Part shown: positions 11,318-23,632 of the stretch, piece by piece
Layout: each line of letters opens with the position of its first letter
How positions within the stretch are numbered: the first letter of the stretch is position 1
Assembly (NCBI GenBank): GCA_039000515.1
Contig: JBCFYV010011135.1
Coordinates: 5,144,212-5,208,211 of the forward strand
From: Timema cristinae
Taxonomy: Eukaryota > Arthropoda > Insecta > Phasmatodea > Timematidae
Length of the DNA stretch: 64,000 bases
Direction of reading: 5' to 3'
Program-made: the position numbers and the translations under genes
The notes under the pieces: generated by a model
Databases searched by the model: none
Told to the model about the DNA's origin: nothing
Seen by the model: the letters and a program-made list of their open reading frames with translations, nothing else

Positions 11318-11367
11318 TTGTATAAATTAACTCATGTTTGACTGTCACACATCAACATAACTTGCAG

Positions 11368-11512
11368 GAATGCTAAGAAGAGTCAGGATAAGATAGCCAA
11401 TATGGAGGAGGAGATCCACACAGCAGAGACTAACATCATCTCCCTGCGGAAACAGACGGAACAAATTGAGCAAGAGACTAAGAAAATATTGGATTTGTTC
11501 AATATAGCTTGT
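11368..11512 (+). CDS. SMC4: SMC4 exon D (C-terminal coiled coil)
   Basis: The acceptor is TTGCAG (ends 11367) and the donor is GTAAGT at 11513. The first base completes an arginine codon started at the end of exon C, giving the conserved TADRN junction. The 48 full codons read NAKKSQDKIANMEEEI through TKKILDLFNIAC. This is heptad-rich, charged coiled coil matching the SMC4 segment just after the KxAIKTADRN landmark. The exon ends in phase 0, as exon E requires. An inserted SINE lies immediately upstream. Confidence 0.9.
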
Positions 11513-14500
11513 GTAAGTATTCAACATGGGTCATCATGTGCGGTTATAACTAAACTGAAGTGGTTTTGTTTAATTTAATTTCTTAGGGGAATAAAAAGTA
11601 AACTTTTTTTATCTGGAATTAACTCAAATCCCATTTTGGTAAAATCCCTTAATATTGTACACCTTTCAGGATTAAAAAAATGTTACTTACTTGAGAAATA
11701 TATATTTTTATTATTATTATTTAAAATCAGACTGCTTGAACACAATTTAATCCAGACAAAATTATACACTTGTAATATTAACTACAACAATCAGTGCAGT
11801 GTTACATACAAGATAATTACTACCAATGAATAATGTTGTTACAATGCACTTAACAAAACACCAATGAAATGAAACTTAAAGTGGAGTGGAAGAGAATGTA
11901 AGAAAAGGCCACGGTTTTTGCAGTTTTTATAACAAAGCATTTTTTTGGCACAAATAAATAAAATATTGGTCCAGTAGAAACAAAGTTTAATTTTCTTCGC
12001 ATGATGGGATCGAAAGTTCATGAGTATCTGTCAAGGGTTTTATAGAATTTGATGGCAACTTTTCCCTCTTCTTTTAAAAAGTTTCTCATCTAATACCGAC
12101 ATGCTCATGACAGATATTCAACAACTGTTGATATCATCATGTGAAGAAAATTAAACTCTATGTGTGTACTGGAGAAATACTTGATTTATTTTGGCTAAAA
12201 ACATTTGTTTGCTATAAAAAACTGAAACAAAACTTGCTTTTCTAGTGTATATGTACGAGCACAGACTAAACTACTGGAGCACCTCCCTGCCCCTAACTGA
12301 AGTACTATAACCATATACATAGGCTATTTTAGAAACTTTTACTAGAGAGAGAGGTCAGGACTACGCACACGTCACACTACAATATATTCCTACAGTAAAA
12401 TATTATACTAATGGACTAGTGTTTTCCATTTTTATCCGCGATTTAGATATTGTCATTTGCTGAGAATGGGTGGATATGAGTCTTTAGCAGTGTCCATTTC
12501 TGTTATCGAAAAAGTCAGGTACTGGGAAGAGCCCATGTTATTTTGTTGGGGAAATTTAACTGTCTATTACAAAGAAGAATTTGCTATTCAGTGATGTCTG
12601 TTAACAGATTTTTGAAAAACATAATAAGTTGTAGTAAGGAAACAATATTTAATCGTAATTATAATAATAGAATTCAATGTAAAGAATAGTTATAAAAGTG
12701 GAATGAAAATATGTTTTAAATGGTACTGAGTCTAAGATCAATTGAGAATTTAAGATAAAAATGCTGTCCTTAATATCTAAGAGGATATAAATATTAACAA
12801 AATTAGTCAAAATTACAATATAACAATTTAATTAATAGAATTATGATATTAATAATGATGTAAAAGCAATAATTTGAATGTAGGATTGAAAGAATGTAGT
12901 AAAAGATATTAATCTTAGATCAGATGACAATTTTAACGTTAAACCACTGTCCTTCACAATGTCTAAAAGGATATCAACATATTAAAATTGTGAGTCCAAT
13001 TCACACATAATACAAGGTAAACATATTAAAACATATGTAATAATAACACGTGAGTCAAGTAAAGTTGACTATACATTATAATGAAAAAATGATAAAGTGA
13101 AAATGTTTAAGATAGATAATTGTCAAATGGGAGAGAATAAAAATTAAATAAACGTGAATTGAAAAATTGAATTCTATTCTTATCTTAAGATTGAAATTCC
13201 CTTGTTCCTTGTGATGCTGAATGTGAATTAATCACTAATCAACATGTTTTGACGCGTCATCCTCGGGACTAAATAAGACAAAAATCAACGTAAGTTGTGG
13301 TTTAAGTAATCCAATGCTAGCCAATGTAAACACCAGAGACAAATTGCTTGAACAGGTGTTAATAAGGAAATTCAAGCAATTCTTCAATTTTCGACCCAGA
13401 AGTAAGATGTTCATATTTTGTAGCTCGCTGAGTCGAGTCGGACTGTCAGCTGGGACATTTTGCTTTCCCAGCAATATGTTTATATCTGCCACACATTATT
13501 AGACTTTATTAGTTCTTGCATTTAAACTGATAATAATGTATATTAGGTATTTTGAGTGTACGTGCTAACGAGCGTTGTAATAATTGTATCATAATATATT
13601 CTTTCTCATTTGTCCAGTCCACTCGTATTTGAAAGCATGTTTTGTAACGTAAAGTTTCTTCACATTGTTCTCTTTCATTACACCAACGGTTTCTTTACAA
13701 ATTAAGAATGTTGCTTTACCATTATATTCTATTTAAAAAAAAACTCTAAATTCCATACTACCTCAAAAACACGATACTCGTCAGTCACTTTACATTTTTT
13801 CTTCAGATACTGTTCTAAAGTGTCACAAAATAAATAAATGGTGCCAAGCCAGATGGATCTATAATAACTAACTATAATGTGTGTCAACCATTAACTGATT
13901 GACTGAACTATCATTACGGATATTGCAGTGATCATTTTGTTATTTATTTTGTTGATAATGTAAAAGGATTGAATCCACAACAGGAACGTTTGATGTTCTG
14001 GGTGGATTCCTGAACACAATTTTATATTATGTCGGTTCTTAAAAACCCTTTTCCTTATCCCACTTGCAAGCCGCATAAAGGTGAGGTCAAGGGTCGCGGG
14101 CTGTGCATGGTTGGTGTATTGAATGGCTCATAATGTTAAATAAATTCGGCCTAAGCTCTAGCTAGTCAAGTAAATTCTTTTATAAGTTAAGGTGCACAGA
14201 AAAACCAGTAAAGCTAAGTTGCAGTATTCATTACATGAGAGCCAGAAGTAAGTTTTTGCTAAGATATTCAGGCCCGATATTGTAAAACTCAGCTTGCAGG
14301 GAGTGAAATGTTGTCATACAAATGTGCGTAGTCTCTACTCTTAATATTGACACTTAATTACCTGGGCTTGTAAATAATTAAACAAAATAAATAAAAGAAT
14401 ATAGAAACTGTGAGTGTCATGGTTGTCACATCATTAAGAGATTTAAATTATAAAAATGTTTGTGACTAGCGACCCTTTGTTCATTAATTTTATTTATCCA

Positions 14501-14643
14501 GACAGTTTATATATACTATATTTGTTTGGAATATAATTTTAAAAGATCATTTTTTATCATAACAATGAAAACTTATTATGTTTATGTATATTATTTAAGT
14601 TATATAATTTTAATTAGGTGCATAATTGTTTAGTATCTATTAT
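11513..14643. other. SMC4 intron D-E, first part
   Basis: AT-rich intron. Positions 12640-13170 hold two loosely similar halves (phrases such as CTGTCCTTAATATCTAAGAGG and CTGTCCTTCACAATGTCTAA), suggesting an old internal duplication. A Penelope-like terminal region is at about 13200-13500. No other gene is seen. Confidence 0.5.
13200..13500 (-). mobile_element. possible Penelope-like element terminal region
   Basis: On the minus strand this encodes a short frame ending FSPEDDASKHVD and contains CCGAGGA, the palindrome TGACGCGTCA (13250-13259) and AAAACATGTTG. That arrangement (GA-GA, short stem, AAAC, ATG) resembles the conserved, partly hammerhead-like segment seen near the ends of Penelope-like elements. 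The assignment rests on this motif alone. Confidence 0.35.
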
Positions 14644-15017
14644 TAGAATTTGGTTGAATCCACTATCTTACAAATCTGAATCTCCATTTAACCTTCAAAT
14701 CTTGGGAAAAACTATGAACCTCGGAGGAAATATAAATATGATGGAATAGTAGAAAACAGAAATAGTTACTAAATTTGTTATTATCCTTATAATCCATTCA
14801 TTATTGTAATCAGTTAAGTATTAAATTACTGGTCTGGAAACTGGTTGTTGAGTTTGTTATATAATTAGGTTTTTTCTGAACCACCAATATTCATCATTAG
14901 AGCTTTAAAAAATATTTCAATTGAAAGGTTGAAAAACCATTATTATCTCGAATCCAATATTTTCTTTAATCCTCGAATATCCTTAAGGGTTCGAGGAACT
15001 TGAGGGTTCCATCCCTA
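14644..15017 (+). mobile_element. dispersed element E1, uninterrupted copy
   Basis: It begins TAGAATTTGGTTGAATCCAC and ends near GGGTTCCATCCCTA, with internal runs of ATTCGAA-type motifs near both ends. The same family is at about 47140-47500 (minus) and at 50083-52075, where a 1.56-kb element has inserted in it. Here the corresponding site (AAATTACTGGTCTGG, about 14823-14837) is empty. No coding capacity. Confidence 0.6.
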
Positions 15018-15435
15018 GTTATATTTAATCTATATATTTCTTTGACATAACTGTACATTTAAATTGTTGCCTCCTCTTTTGTGGGGTTGACCAACCACAT
15101 ACATAATAATGTAGTGAGCTAATTAGTTATATAGAACAAGCTTGTTACTAAATGAGAGAAAGTCCTAGCTTCAACAAGCACAATCCACACGCTGCTGCTA
15201 CTGGCTCTTAAAGTTAGTGATATAACTACCCACTTTCTAGTTGGCAATGAATAAGATAGCATCCTGGTCAAAACAAGTGTAGTAGCTTTATTGAGGTGAG
15301 TGTAATATTTTATCCACGCTTTGTTTTAGGGGTAACTTTTAGTAAATACGTCTGGCACTGGTCTCCAATGGGCTCTATATTTGTTTTATTTAAAAACTAT
15401 TGAAATTTTCTTACTTGAAAATGTGTTGTTTACAG
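15018..15435. other. SMC4 intron D-E, last part
   Basis: No recognisable feature apart from the splice acceptor of exon E at its end. Confidence 0.45.
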
Positions 15436-15609
15436 GACAAGATAAAGGAGCACAACGCAAAGCAAATGGATCTAAAGACTAAGTTAGACAAGTTAGATCA
15501 GGAAGAGGGCAAGATAAAGCTGGAGAAACTGGAGTTTGATCACAAGTTGGAAGCTCTTGAGACACACATCAAAGGAATTAAGTCAAAACAAACCAACTTA
15601 AAGAAGTCG
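15436..15609 (+). CDS. SMC4: SMC4 exon E (C-terminal coiled coil)
   Basis: The acceptor TTTACAG ends at 15435 and the donor GTAAGC begins at 15610. The exon is 58 codons, phase 0 at both ends: DKIKEHNAKQMDLKTKL through SKQTNLKKS. It is lysine- and glutamate-rich coiled coil with leucines in heptad spacing, and it lies at the expected place in SMC4 between exon D and the I-P-E/LT-LD segment in exon F. On its own it would be hard to assign; phase and position support it. Confidence 0.85.
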
Positions 15610-15814
15610 GTAAGCTGATAGCTATGTGCTAATTATTTTCCCAGTCACTTATTGCATCACGGCAGCTAGATCATAGCAGCCAATGCTTGTTCATTATTAA
15701 CTTTATACCACTTATAATACAATAAGAGTAGCTATAGACATATAGCCATATTGATTTCTAAAAATGTCTTCTAAGGCCAAGTATTTTTGTTTTTGTCAAG
15801 TGTGTGTACGTACA

Positions 15815-16815
15815 TATAAAAGGTCTGTCCAAAAAGTTCCCGAACTTTTTAAATAGCACAACAATGCACTGTCATAGCTCTGTGCGGAATGCGTCTTTGC
15901 TTCGCAGCAAACCTAGCAAATAATATTCCGTTATCTAGTCATTTTATTGTAATTAGTTAGTGCAGATTTATCTGGTTGCTAAACCCTTCCTTCACCTCTG
16001 ACAAGACAACTTGTGAATGTGGGGAAAGCCAGGCCTCCACCGTGGTTCGGATCCCACGTTAAACTGTAGGTCCTCCATTTCATCTCACAATCACCCTACC
16101 ATTACACATTAGTATAAGTTCGTATAACCTGAATGGTTAGTAAGACACGGTGCTAATAATAATAATAATAATCATCATTGGGGGTATATCGATGCGGGTA
16201 CCGATGAACCGTTATCGGGTGATTATTAGTGCTTCGGCAATTGAGTACAATTTAAAGTAAAATTTTCTATATGTGAGTTAAATGATAAAAAAAACATAAT
16301 ATACACTCTGCATCTGAATTGTGGGCTATGCAAATATTACACAATCAGATAAAGAATTATAAGTTTATATCGTTGATAAAACTAACAATATATTTTCAAC
16401 TTTTGCCAGTTAGACGATGATTAATCAAAAATTAAGATTATCAAATGTTTGTTTTTAAATAAAATATTTTTTATGTCAGCTACTGTTATCTTTCTCCTAA
16501 GCATATTTCCCAATAGTTATTAATAAATAATCAGAACTAATTGGGGTATATAATCTCAGCATTAACAATTATTATCTTAAACAATTGGGTAATTGGTTTT
16601 ACTGAGTCGGTACACCTCAAGTAAACATTATTGTAACTAGTCTTTGGGTTGCATTTTTTGAGATGACTTAAGTTTCACAAGCAGTCTATCAACATCAAAA
16701 TTAATGTTGTGCCAAACTTGGGGAAAACTTTACTGAGACTTAAGAAATGATGAAACAAGTTTGTGATGAACAGTACTTAGGCCATACACAGTGCTATGAA
16801 TGGTTTGAGCCAAGG
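15815..16815 (+). pseudogene. mariner-like element remnant
   Basis: Positions 15817-15850 carry a mariner-type terminal phrase (GGTCTGTCCAAAAAGTTCCC). At 16676-16815 are fragments of the N-terminal transposase region: SINIKINVVPNLGKTL in one frame and VCDEQYLGHTQCYEWFE in another. The latter is the mariner block normally reading Y-GD--LS-TQ-FEWF. A SINE (15964-16185) has inserted between the terminus and the coding remnant. There is no catalytic domain. Confidence 0.6.
15964..16185 (+). repeat. SINE family 1, 5'-truncated
   Basis: It starts within the body at GCAGATTTATCTGG, lacks the tRNA-like head and continues through CCACCGTGGTTCGGATCCC to the tail GTAAGACACGGTGCTAATAA with an (ATA)n run. 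Confidence 0.85.
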
Positions 16816-17388
16816 ATTAGCGCCCCCCATTAGTTTCTAATAAATTATGTTTTATGTTAAAAAACTACAGTATGGAGGGGCATAAAAACATTGTAAAATC
16901 TGTTTTATAGCTTATAATGCAAAGTTAAATGTATCTTAAGAAACTTAGGTGACAGAAATTTTTAATAACATATTTGAGTTCAGCACATCAATCTTAGTAG
17001 AATTTATGTATGTTGTACGGCCCCTGTAGCCACTGATTGAGTATCCGCGGTTCCAGTTATTTGCGGCTTACCGCTGCCCAATTTTATTTATTTTTAAATA
17101 GAGGAAAAAATGGTTTATAGCCTTATAGGTCACAATGCCTACACCATCACCCCACTTCATCTCCTCCTGGGCATTGTACCCTCACCATCATCAGCATCAT
17201 CATCAGTCACCATCGCAACAAGAAGAATGCAGAATAAAATAGTGGGTACACTGTAGTGTACAGTACACATTACTAAGTACTTTATTTAATGTTAGTAATG
17301 CCTTGCTGTGAATTATTTATCAATTAAACCTTACCGTATTTATGTATGTTAAATGAATACCATGTTATAAAATATTGGGGACGCGGCA

Positions 17389-17568
17389 GTTGGCCTAAAA
17401 GGCATTTGGCCTAAAGGCATTTGGCCTAAAAATGAAACCAAAAGTCATTTGGCCTAAAAGGCATTTGGCCTAAAAGGCGTTTGGCCTAAAGGCGTTTGGC
17501 CTAAAAGGCGTTTGGCCTAAAGGCATTTGGCCTAAAAGGCAGTTGGCCTAAAGTCATTTGGCCTAAAA
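17389..17568. repeat. GGCCTAAA tandem array, left
   Basis: About 11 units of 15-16 bp, alternating between ATTTGGCCTAAAAGGC and ATTTGGCCTAAAGGC with A/G variation at the first base, all in one orientation. Positions 17426-17445 hold a short non-repeat interruption. Confidence 0.95.
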
Positions 17569-18627
17569 TGTAAATTTAAAACCTTCGGTTATCTTCGGAA
17601 AGTAAAAGGTACTGTTAGTTGTTTCATCTGAATATAGATAGCACAACTGATGCAAGGTAGTTACAATATTTCTAAAAACATTGACAATATCCTACATACA
17701 AATAGATCAGTAGTTCACAAAACACTATATCACCTTTTTTATATATAGATTTCCGATATTGTTTCCTTGTTAATATATCTCACGGTCATAAAGTTAACGA
17801 AAAACAATAAGAAAATTCCATTCTCAGCATCGTTTACGCTCGGTAAAATTATATGCGTACATTCAAATTATGGGGACTTTTGACAACTTATTCCGAAAGG
17901 CAAAATGAAAGTGGAAACCAATATTCAACCCACCCACTTTAAATTTGTCTGAAGTGACGCCCGATTTTCGTTTAGCGCTACTGAGATATATATGAACATA
18001 TTTTTTTTATCTATTGTATTAATAATTAATATATAATTAATAGTGACGCATTAAATAAATTTTGACAGTAAATATTACAATGGTCATATATATATAAACT
18101 TAAATTATGGTTTTGACTAGATCCTTAACTCTATTATTATTATTATTATTATTGTTAGAATTATTATAACTATTATTATATAAAATTAGTACAGTTATTT
18201 TTTTTCAAACAGTGTAACTATTTTTATTACGGTGATATTATTAACAACATGGGCTATGTTAACACAATAGGTCCTTTGTTTAAAAACTATATACTAATTT
18301 CCCTCATAGTAATTTGCAAAGCATTCTCAGGAATTATTTCAACTTGTGAAAAAAATACAAAAGATTTTATGGATTTGTCGTTGGTCTTTTTTTAAGTCTT
18401 CATAAAACGTAAAAATACAAAATGTGGTAGCCTTTACAGGATGATAACTTCCTAGGGCAAGAAAAACGTACGATGTAAGCAAGTGGACCTCCGAAATGCC
18501 AATGGCTGCAGCAGAGGCCAGAGGGATAAATCTGACGAGCTTTGGTTGGTAAAAATATCTCACCGCTAGGATCGCCTGTGTTCTCCCATTCCAAAAAGTG
18601 ACACTCTTATAGCCTAGATGCAAACAG

Positions 18628-19640
18628 ACGTGACTCAAGTTAGCCCACCACATTGCCGAAAAAAAATCTTTTTTTTGTCTAATCGTTTGTGCTCTATTTA
18701 TGCTCATATGTGCCCGAACATGAACATTTGTGCTGTTAAACTGGCCATTTTAGAAAATAGTTAATGTGGTGGGCCAACTTGAGCTCAAGCTAGCCCGCTA
18801 CATATTGAAAAACACAACATAACCAAATTTATTTAAGTCAATCCATTGTGTTCCATTTGTGCTCATATGTGCCCGAAAATGAACATTTGTGCTTTAAAAT
18901 TAGAAAATCTAGAGAACATTTAATGTGGCGGGCTAACTTGAACCTTCCCTATATCATAAACTGTAGAAAAATATAGTTCAAACTGGCCAGCCACATTTTT
19001 AAATATCAATGTAACAAAATTCTGTATTCACCATTCGTTTGTTCTTAGTTTTTGCTCATATGTGCCCGAAAATTAACGTTAGGTCTGTGAATCTAGGCCT
19101 TTTAGATAACATTTAATGAAGGCGATCCAACTAGAGCTCAAGCTAGCCCACCACATTAACTGTTTTCTAGATTTTCTAATTATAGAGCACAAATACTCAT
19201 TTTTGGGCACATATGAGCACAAACGAAAAACAAACGAATGGTGAATACAGAATTTTGTTACATTGATATTTAAAAATGTGGCGGGCCTGCTTGAATTCAA
19301 TTTTTCTACAGGTTATGGTATAAGGAAGACTCAAGTTAGCCCGCCACATTAATTGTTCTTTAGATTTTATAATTTTAAAGCACAAATGTTCATTTTCGGG
19401 CACATATGAGCACAAATGGAGCACAATGGATTGACTTTAATAAATTTTGTTATGTTGCGTTTTTCAATATGTGGTGGGCTAGCTTGAGCTCAAGTTGGCC
19501 CACCACATTAAATATTTTCTAAATTGGCCAGTTTCACAGCACAAATGTTCATGTTTGGGCACATATGAGCACAAATAGAGCACAAACGATTAGACAAAAA
19601 TTGTTTTTTCAGCAATGTGGCGGGCCAACTTGAGTTACGT
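18628..19640. repeat. nested inverted array of six palindromic units
   Basis: Three units of about 150-165 bp (from 18634, 18784 and about 18977) are followed by their mirror images (from 19136, about 19329 and 19488). The centre is the palindrome GAGCTC at 19133-19138. Each unit has its own inverted ends of the form CTCAAGTTAGCCCRCCACATT..AATGTGGYGGGCYAACTTGAG and a core GCTCATATGTGCCCGAA. The structure is therefore palindromes inside a palindrome. Open frames across it (for example 18339-18707 minus) have no protein similarity. Confidence 0.9.
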
Positions 19641-20025
19641 GGCAAACAGGCAAAATCTTCTCTTTCTCTCTTCTCCGTCGAACTCTACAAGAGACTTTGA
19701 AGGGTGGGATTAGGCAGCAGTCCTTTCCTCACTCCATTCCTAATAATAGCAAACTACCTTGAAGTAAACCATAACAAAAATTCATTGTTCCCCGGCAACT
19801 TTCCTTTGGTTCTTTTTCAAACCCACTAACATAATTTGTTTTGAGTTTCACAAGTTGTTGGCGGGTACCTCTGTCTTGCTTCATCCTTTGCTTTATATAG
19901 ATTAAATAATGTATTGATTTGTATATTTTTGTGTAAAGTTTAGTGATATCTAATTTTTTTAAATATGTATTTCATCTTCATTTTTGAAAGAAAGATTTTT
20001 ACTATAAAATAATGAATCGAGGACA

Positions 20026-20925
20026 AAAATGTGCATACCGCGCCTGCTCAATTACACGATGTACTTAAGGTAATTTTTCCTAAATGGTTTCCCGTTTTTC
20101 CACGCAAACGAGGGTACTTCTCATAATTCTATCTTCCTCATACCTACCTTCTAATTGCTATTAAATGTGGAAAGCATTGACTGGCGTGAAGATACAATGA
20201 AAAAACAACACTACTAGAGCTTACTCTATTTACTTGAAAAACATATTTTAGACAGTGAAAATACATCATATTCAAATATAACAAATGTACATTTTTGTAT
20301 AATTATAATTACATTTAAACTTTATTTAACATTTTTAAGATAAATACTATACTTACTATGTTGACTTAATAATATAAAATGAGAGACTCCTTTAACACAC
20401 TGGCTCAAAAAGTATTCATTATTAACTCTCTCTCTCTCTCTCTCTATATATTTTATATATATATATATAGAGAAGAGAAGTATAATAATGAATATATATA
20501 TATATTAAAGGAGAGAGAGAGAGAGTTAATAATGAATTACTTTTTGAGCCAGTGTGTTAAAGGAGTCTCTCATTTTATTTTAAAGTCAACATAGTAAGTA
20601 ATAGTATTTATTTTAAAAATGTTAAATAAAGTTTAAATGTAATTATAATTATACAAAAATGTACATTTGTTATATTTGAATATGATGTATTTTCACTGTC
20701 TAAAATATGTTTTTCAAGTAAATAGAGTAAGCTCTAGTAGTGTTGTTTTTTCATTGTATCTTCACGCCAGTCAATGCTTTCCACATTTAATAGCAATTAG
20801 AAGGTAGGTATGAGGAAGATAGAATTATGAGAAGTACCCTCGTTTGCGTGGAAAAACGGGAAACCATTTAGGAAAAATTACCTTAAGTACATCGTGTAAT
20901 TGAGCAGGCGCGGTATGCACATTTT
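20026..20925. repeat. 0.9-kb near-perfect palindrome
   Basis: The left arm (about 20026-20445) starts AAAATGTGCATACCGCGCC and the right arm (about 20506-20925) ends with its exact complement. The arms are about 420 bp and highly similar, differing by a few substitutions and small indels, for example within 20338-20380. The 60-bp centre is CT-rich, then AT-rich, then GA-rich. It is not preceded by a clear target duplication. Confidence 0.93.
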
Positions 20926-20929
20926 ATAT

Positions 20930-22009
20930 ATATATATATAATATAATTTTATATATATATATAATCTAAACCTTTATTAAAGGGTTTTGAACTAAAGTTT
21001 GGTACCCTTTAATTAAATAAAAGCTAATGGATATACTTTTGATTTTTTCATTTGACGAGAAAAAGGGGCATTATAAGTTCATAAAAACCATTTTAATAGC
21101 TATCATATTTTATAAATTAATTATATCTATGATAAAATGACCTCTAACTAAGCGTTTACTTAGAACCAGTGGCGCACTCATTGGGGTGGAGTAAACGGGG
21201 CACCTTCCCCCATAACCCCTAATAATTTCAATACAAACATTAATTATTTAATTTATAACTAAAACATTAGACACAGAAGATGAGTCGTATACATAGGCTC
21301 CTTTTGAAGACTTGGTTTAAGACTTTATATTCAAAACACACACATATTAAAAGTGCCACTTATATTCTCATTTGAAAAAAGCACAACCATAGTAGCTTCC
21401 ATACATTGTATACAAGAAAATGTATATAACTAGTAGCCACCATTCTGGTAATTAAGTTCGTTTTAGTTTTTAAGTTTCTTAACACAAGATATGGGTTATT
21501 ACACCGAGGACCTCGCTTATATAGAGACTTCAGAATCACTCGCACCCCACCCAATTTCGGTTAAAATTAATACTAAAGTACTTCGAACTGACAAAGCTAC
21601 CAGAGCGTGTTATTCAACACATTAACATATATTGACTTAGACCAGGGGTTCTCACATTTTAGACCGAAGGAGCCTTTGTACCAGAAAAAATGAATGGCCG
21701 AACTCTCATAAAAATATTTACACTAGTATTATGATCATTCAATAAATACATTTAAATCTCACAAGTCTTTTATAATTTAATACTTGAATGAATATAAAAG
21801 AAGAACTACACTACACCCCGACCTCCGCGTCACTCAAAAACAAGTTATATTTTGAGTGCGATGACTTATGAGATCAGGTAGTTTATAGCGTTAATACCAA
21901 CGTACCAGTTTTTTATTTGTGTACAGAGGTGTAATTTTTTTTATCACGTAATATAGAATTATTTTGATAACACATAAACCGTACTAAACGTTGATTTCAA
22001 TACACAGTC
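20930..22009. other. intronic DNA with a possible hAT terminus
   Basis: Starts with (TA)n runs at 20924-20965. At 21644, CAGGGGTTCTCACATTTT resembles the terminus of a hAT-type MITE, but no matching second end was found. No gene. Confidence 0.4.
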
Positions 22010-22200
22010 CGACACTTTATCTCAGTTGGTAGCGTGTTTGTATACTGAGCTAAAGGTCCCGGGTTCGATTCCCGGAATGTCCGAAAAACGTATCATTGGT
22101 TGACTGTGCTTTTCCCCTTTCACAATTATGAATTAACTGTCAGGGGGCTGGATGTTGTATTTGTTCTAGATTTAAGTTAGTTTGTCAGACTCTGAGGAAA
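22010..22200 (+). repeat. tRNA-headed SINE, family 2
   Basis: The box A is TTATCTCAGTTGGTAGCG and the box B is GGTTCGATTCCCGG, followed by GAAAAACGTATCATTGGTTG as in the minus-strand copy at 10125-10330. The T arm pairs well (CCGGG/CCCGG), but the D and acceptor arms are poor, which argues for a SINE head rather than a functional tRNA gene. Confidence 0.75.
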
Positions 22201-23630
22201 TAATCTACATTCTACGGTGTGTCTGTCACTAGTTTTATATCGAGTGTCACTCATTGAGCGTGAACTGGGAAAGAGGGAAGAGTTGATAGGGTGGGGTATT
22301 ACCAAATTTTTCTCCCCCCATCGAAATGTGCCTCCCTCCATTTTGTTAAACTTCCCTCTGATATACTTGAATTTGAAGCTGAAAGATGGTTTGCATCAAA
22401 CTTCAAAAAGATTATATAACAATCTATTATTATTTTTAAATGCTTAAGGAACACCCCAAATAGCTTTTAGTGGCATTCCATTTTCAAATATTTTCCACTG
22501 GCTTGGAGTCAAGCATCTAAAAACTCCTTAAAAATAGTGTTTTTACAAACTACCTTGCCCAACACTAATAAGCTTCGCCGATACTCTTGATAGTCATCAC
22601 AATAGGTTTTTTTTCATTGTGACTTACTACCCGTTTGAGTTGTACACATACATCAATTTACCCTAATGAACCAGGAATGAGGAATGTTACATTTTAGATT
22701 GAATGTACCTACATTTGCGTATATTGAGAGTGGGGTACCATTTTAGGGAAAAATACCCTTGTTACACACGGCTTGGATTTGAATTTCAATCTTAGAGGAC
22801 AACTTTATTTCCAACTGAGGAGGGGCGGGTGGGGGATATAGGTGGAGGACACACATATTATCTACAACTTTGATGGGGGCATATATTATTACCAACTTAT
22901 ATAACACAAATGTAGCTGAATCTAATATTACCCTTTAAATATATAGTTTGACACACTCAGTTGAACATTAATATAAATTCAAGATTTTCACTATACTACA
23001 AATTGGTTTATGAATAGGCCTACTTACAAGAGGGTTATTAAATTTATATTGAAAAGTTAACACATAATTTAAGTGAACATTTACGTCACCAAATACCTTA
23101 ATGCTTTCATTAACTTGCGTACTATATACATTTGTTCATGTACTACAATAAACTATGTTCTTGTAAAAAAACATTCATGTGTGTCATACAGCCACGTGAT
23201 TTATTAAATTTAGAAATAATGTTTCCTAAGTATGTTTTAAGATGGCACGGATAACATAAAACTATATCCACCTTGCATGGGGAGATTTTTCTTACAGACT
23301 ACTGTCCACATTAATGAAGCAAGATCGATTTGTTTAATAAGGTTATAAAATGCATATGTGAAATTTTGCAGTTAAGTAAACTATTTAAACAAATCATTAA
23401 ATTCACTATAGAAGGGGACTTTTCCATAAAGTAAAACTATTGGGGGTGATATGTTTACACGCCATGAAACCACTTACTATTTGTTTCGTAAATCTAATAC
23501 AATGCCTAGATTCATGGGTGATATATTTTCCCCTTGGATAACATTTTCGGAGACATCACAAATAAGGGCGATTTTAATTTGCTTTTTTAAGGAAATTACA
23601 GCTGTTAGGACTGAAGGTCTCGTTCATATT
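22201..23630. other. intronic DNA, no gene seen
   Basis: Contains a short inverted remnant of the SINE tail at about 22617-22660. Open frames of 60-76 codons here have no recognisable domain. Confidence 0.45.
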
Positions 23631-23632
23631 CA

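Noticed and set aside
18339..18707. A 122-codon minus-strand frame
   Set aside because: It overlaps the nested inverted array and has no recognisable protein similarity.
22010..22085. Functional tRNA gene
   Set aside because: Only the T arm pairs well; D and acceptor arms are poor, and the same head with the same following body occurs at 10125-10330, so it is a SINE.
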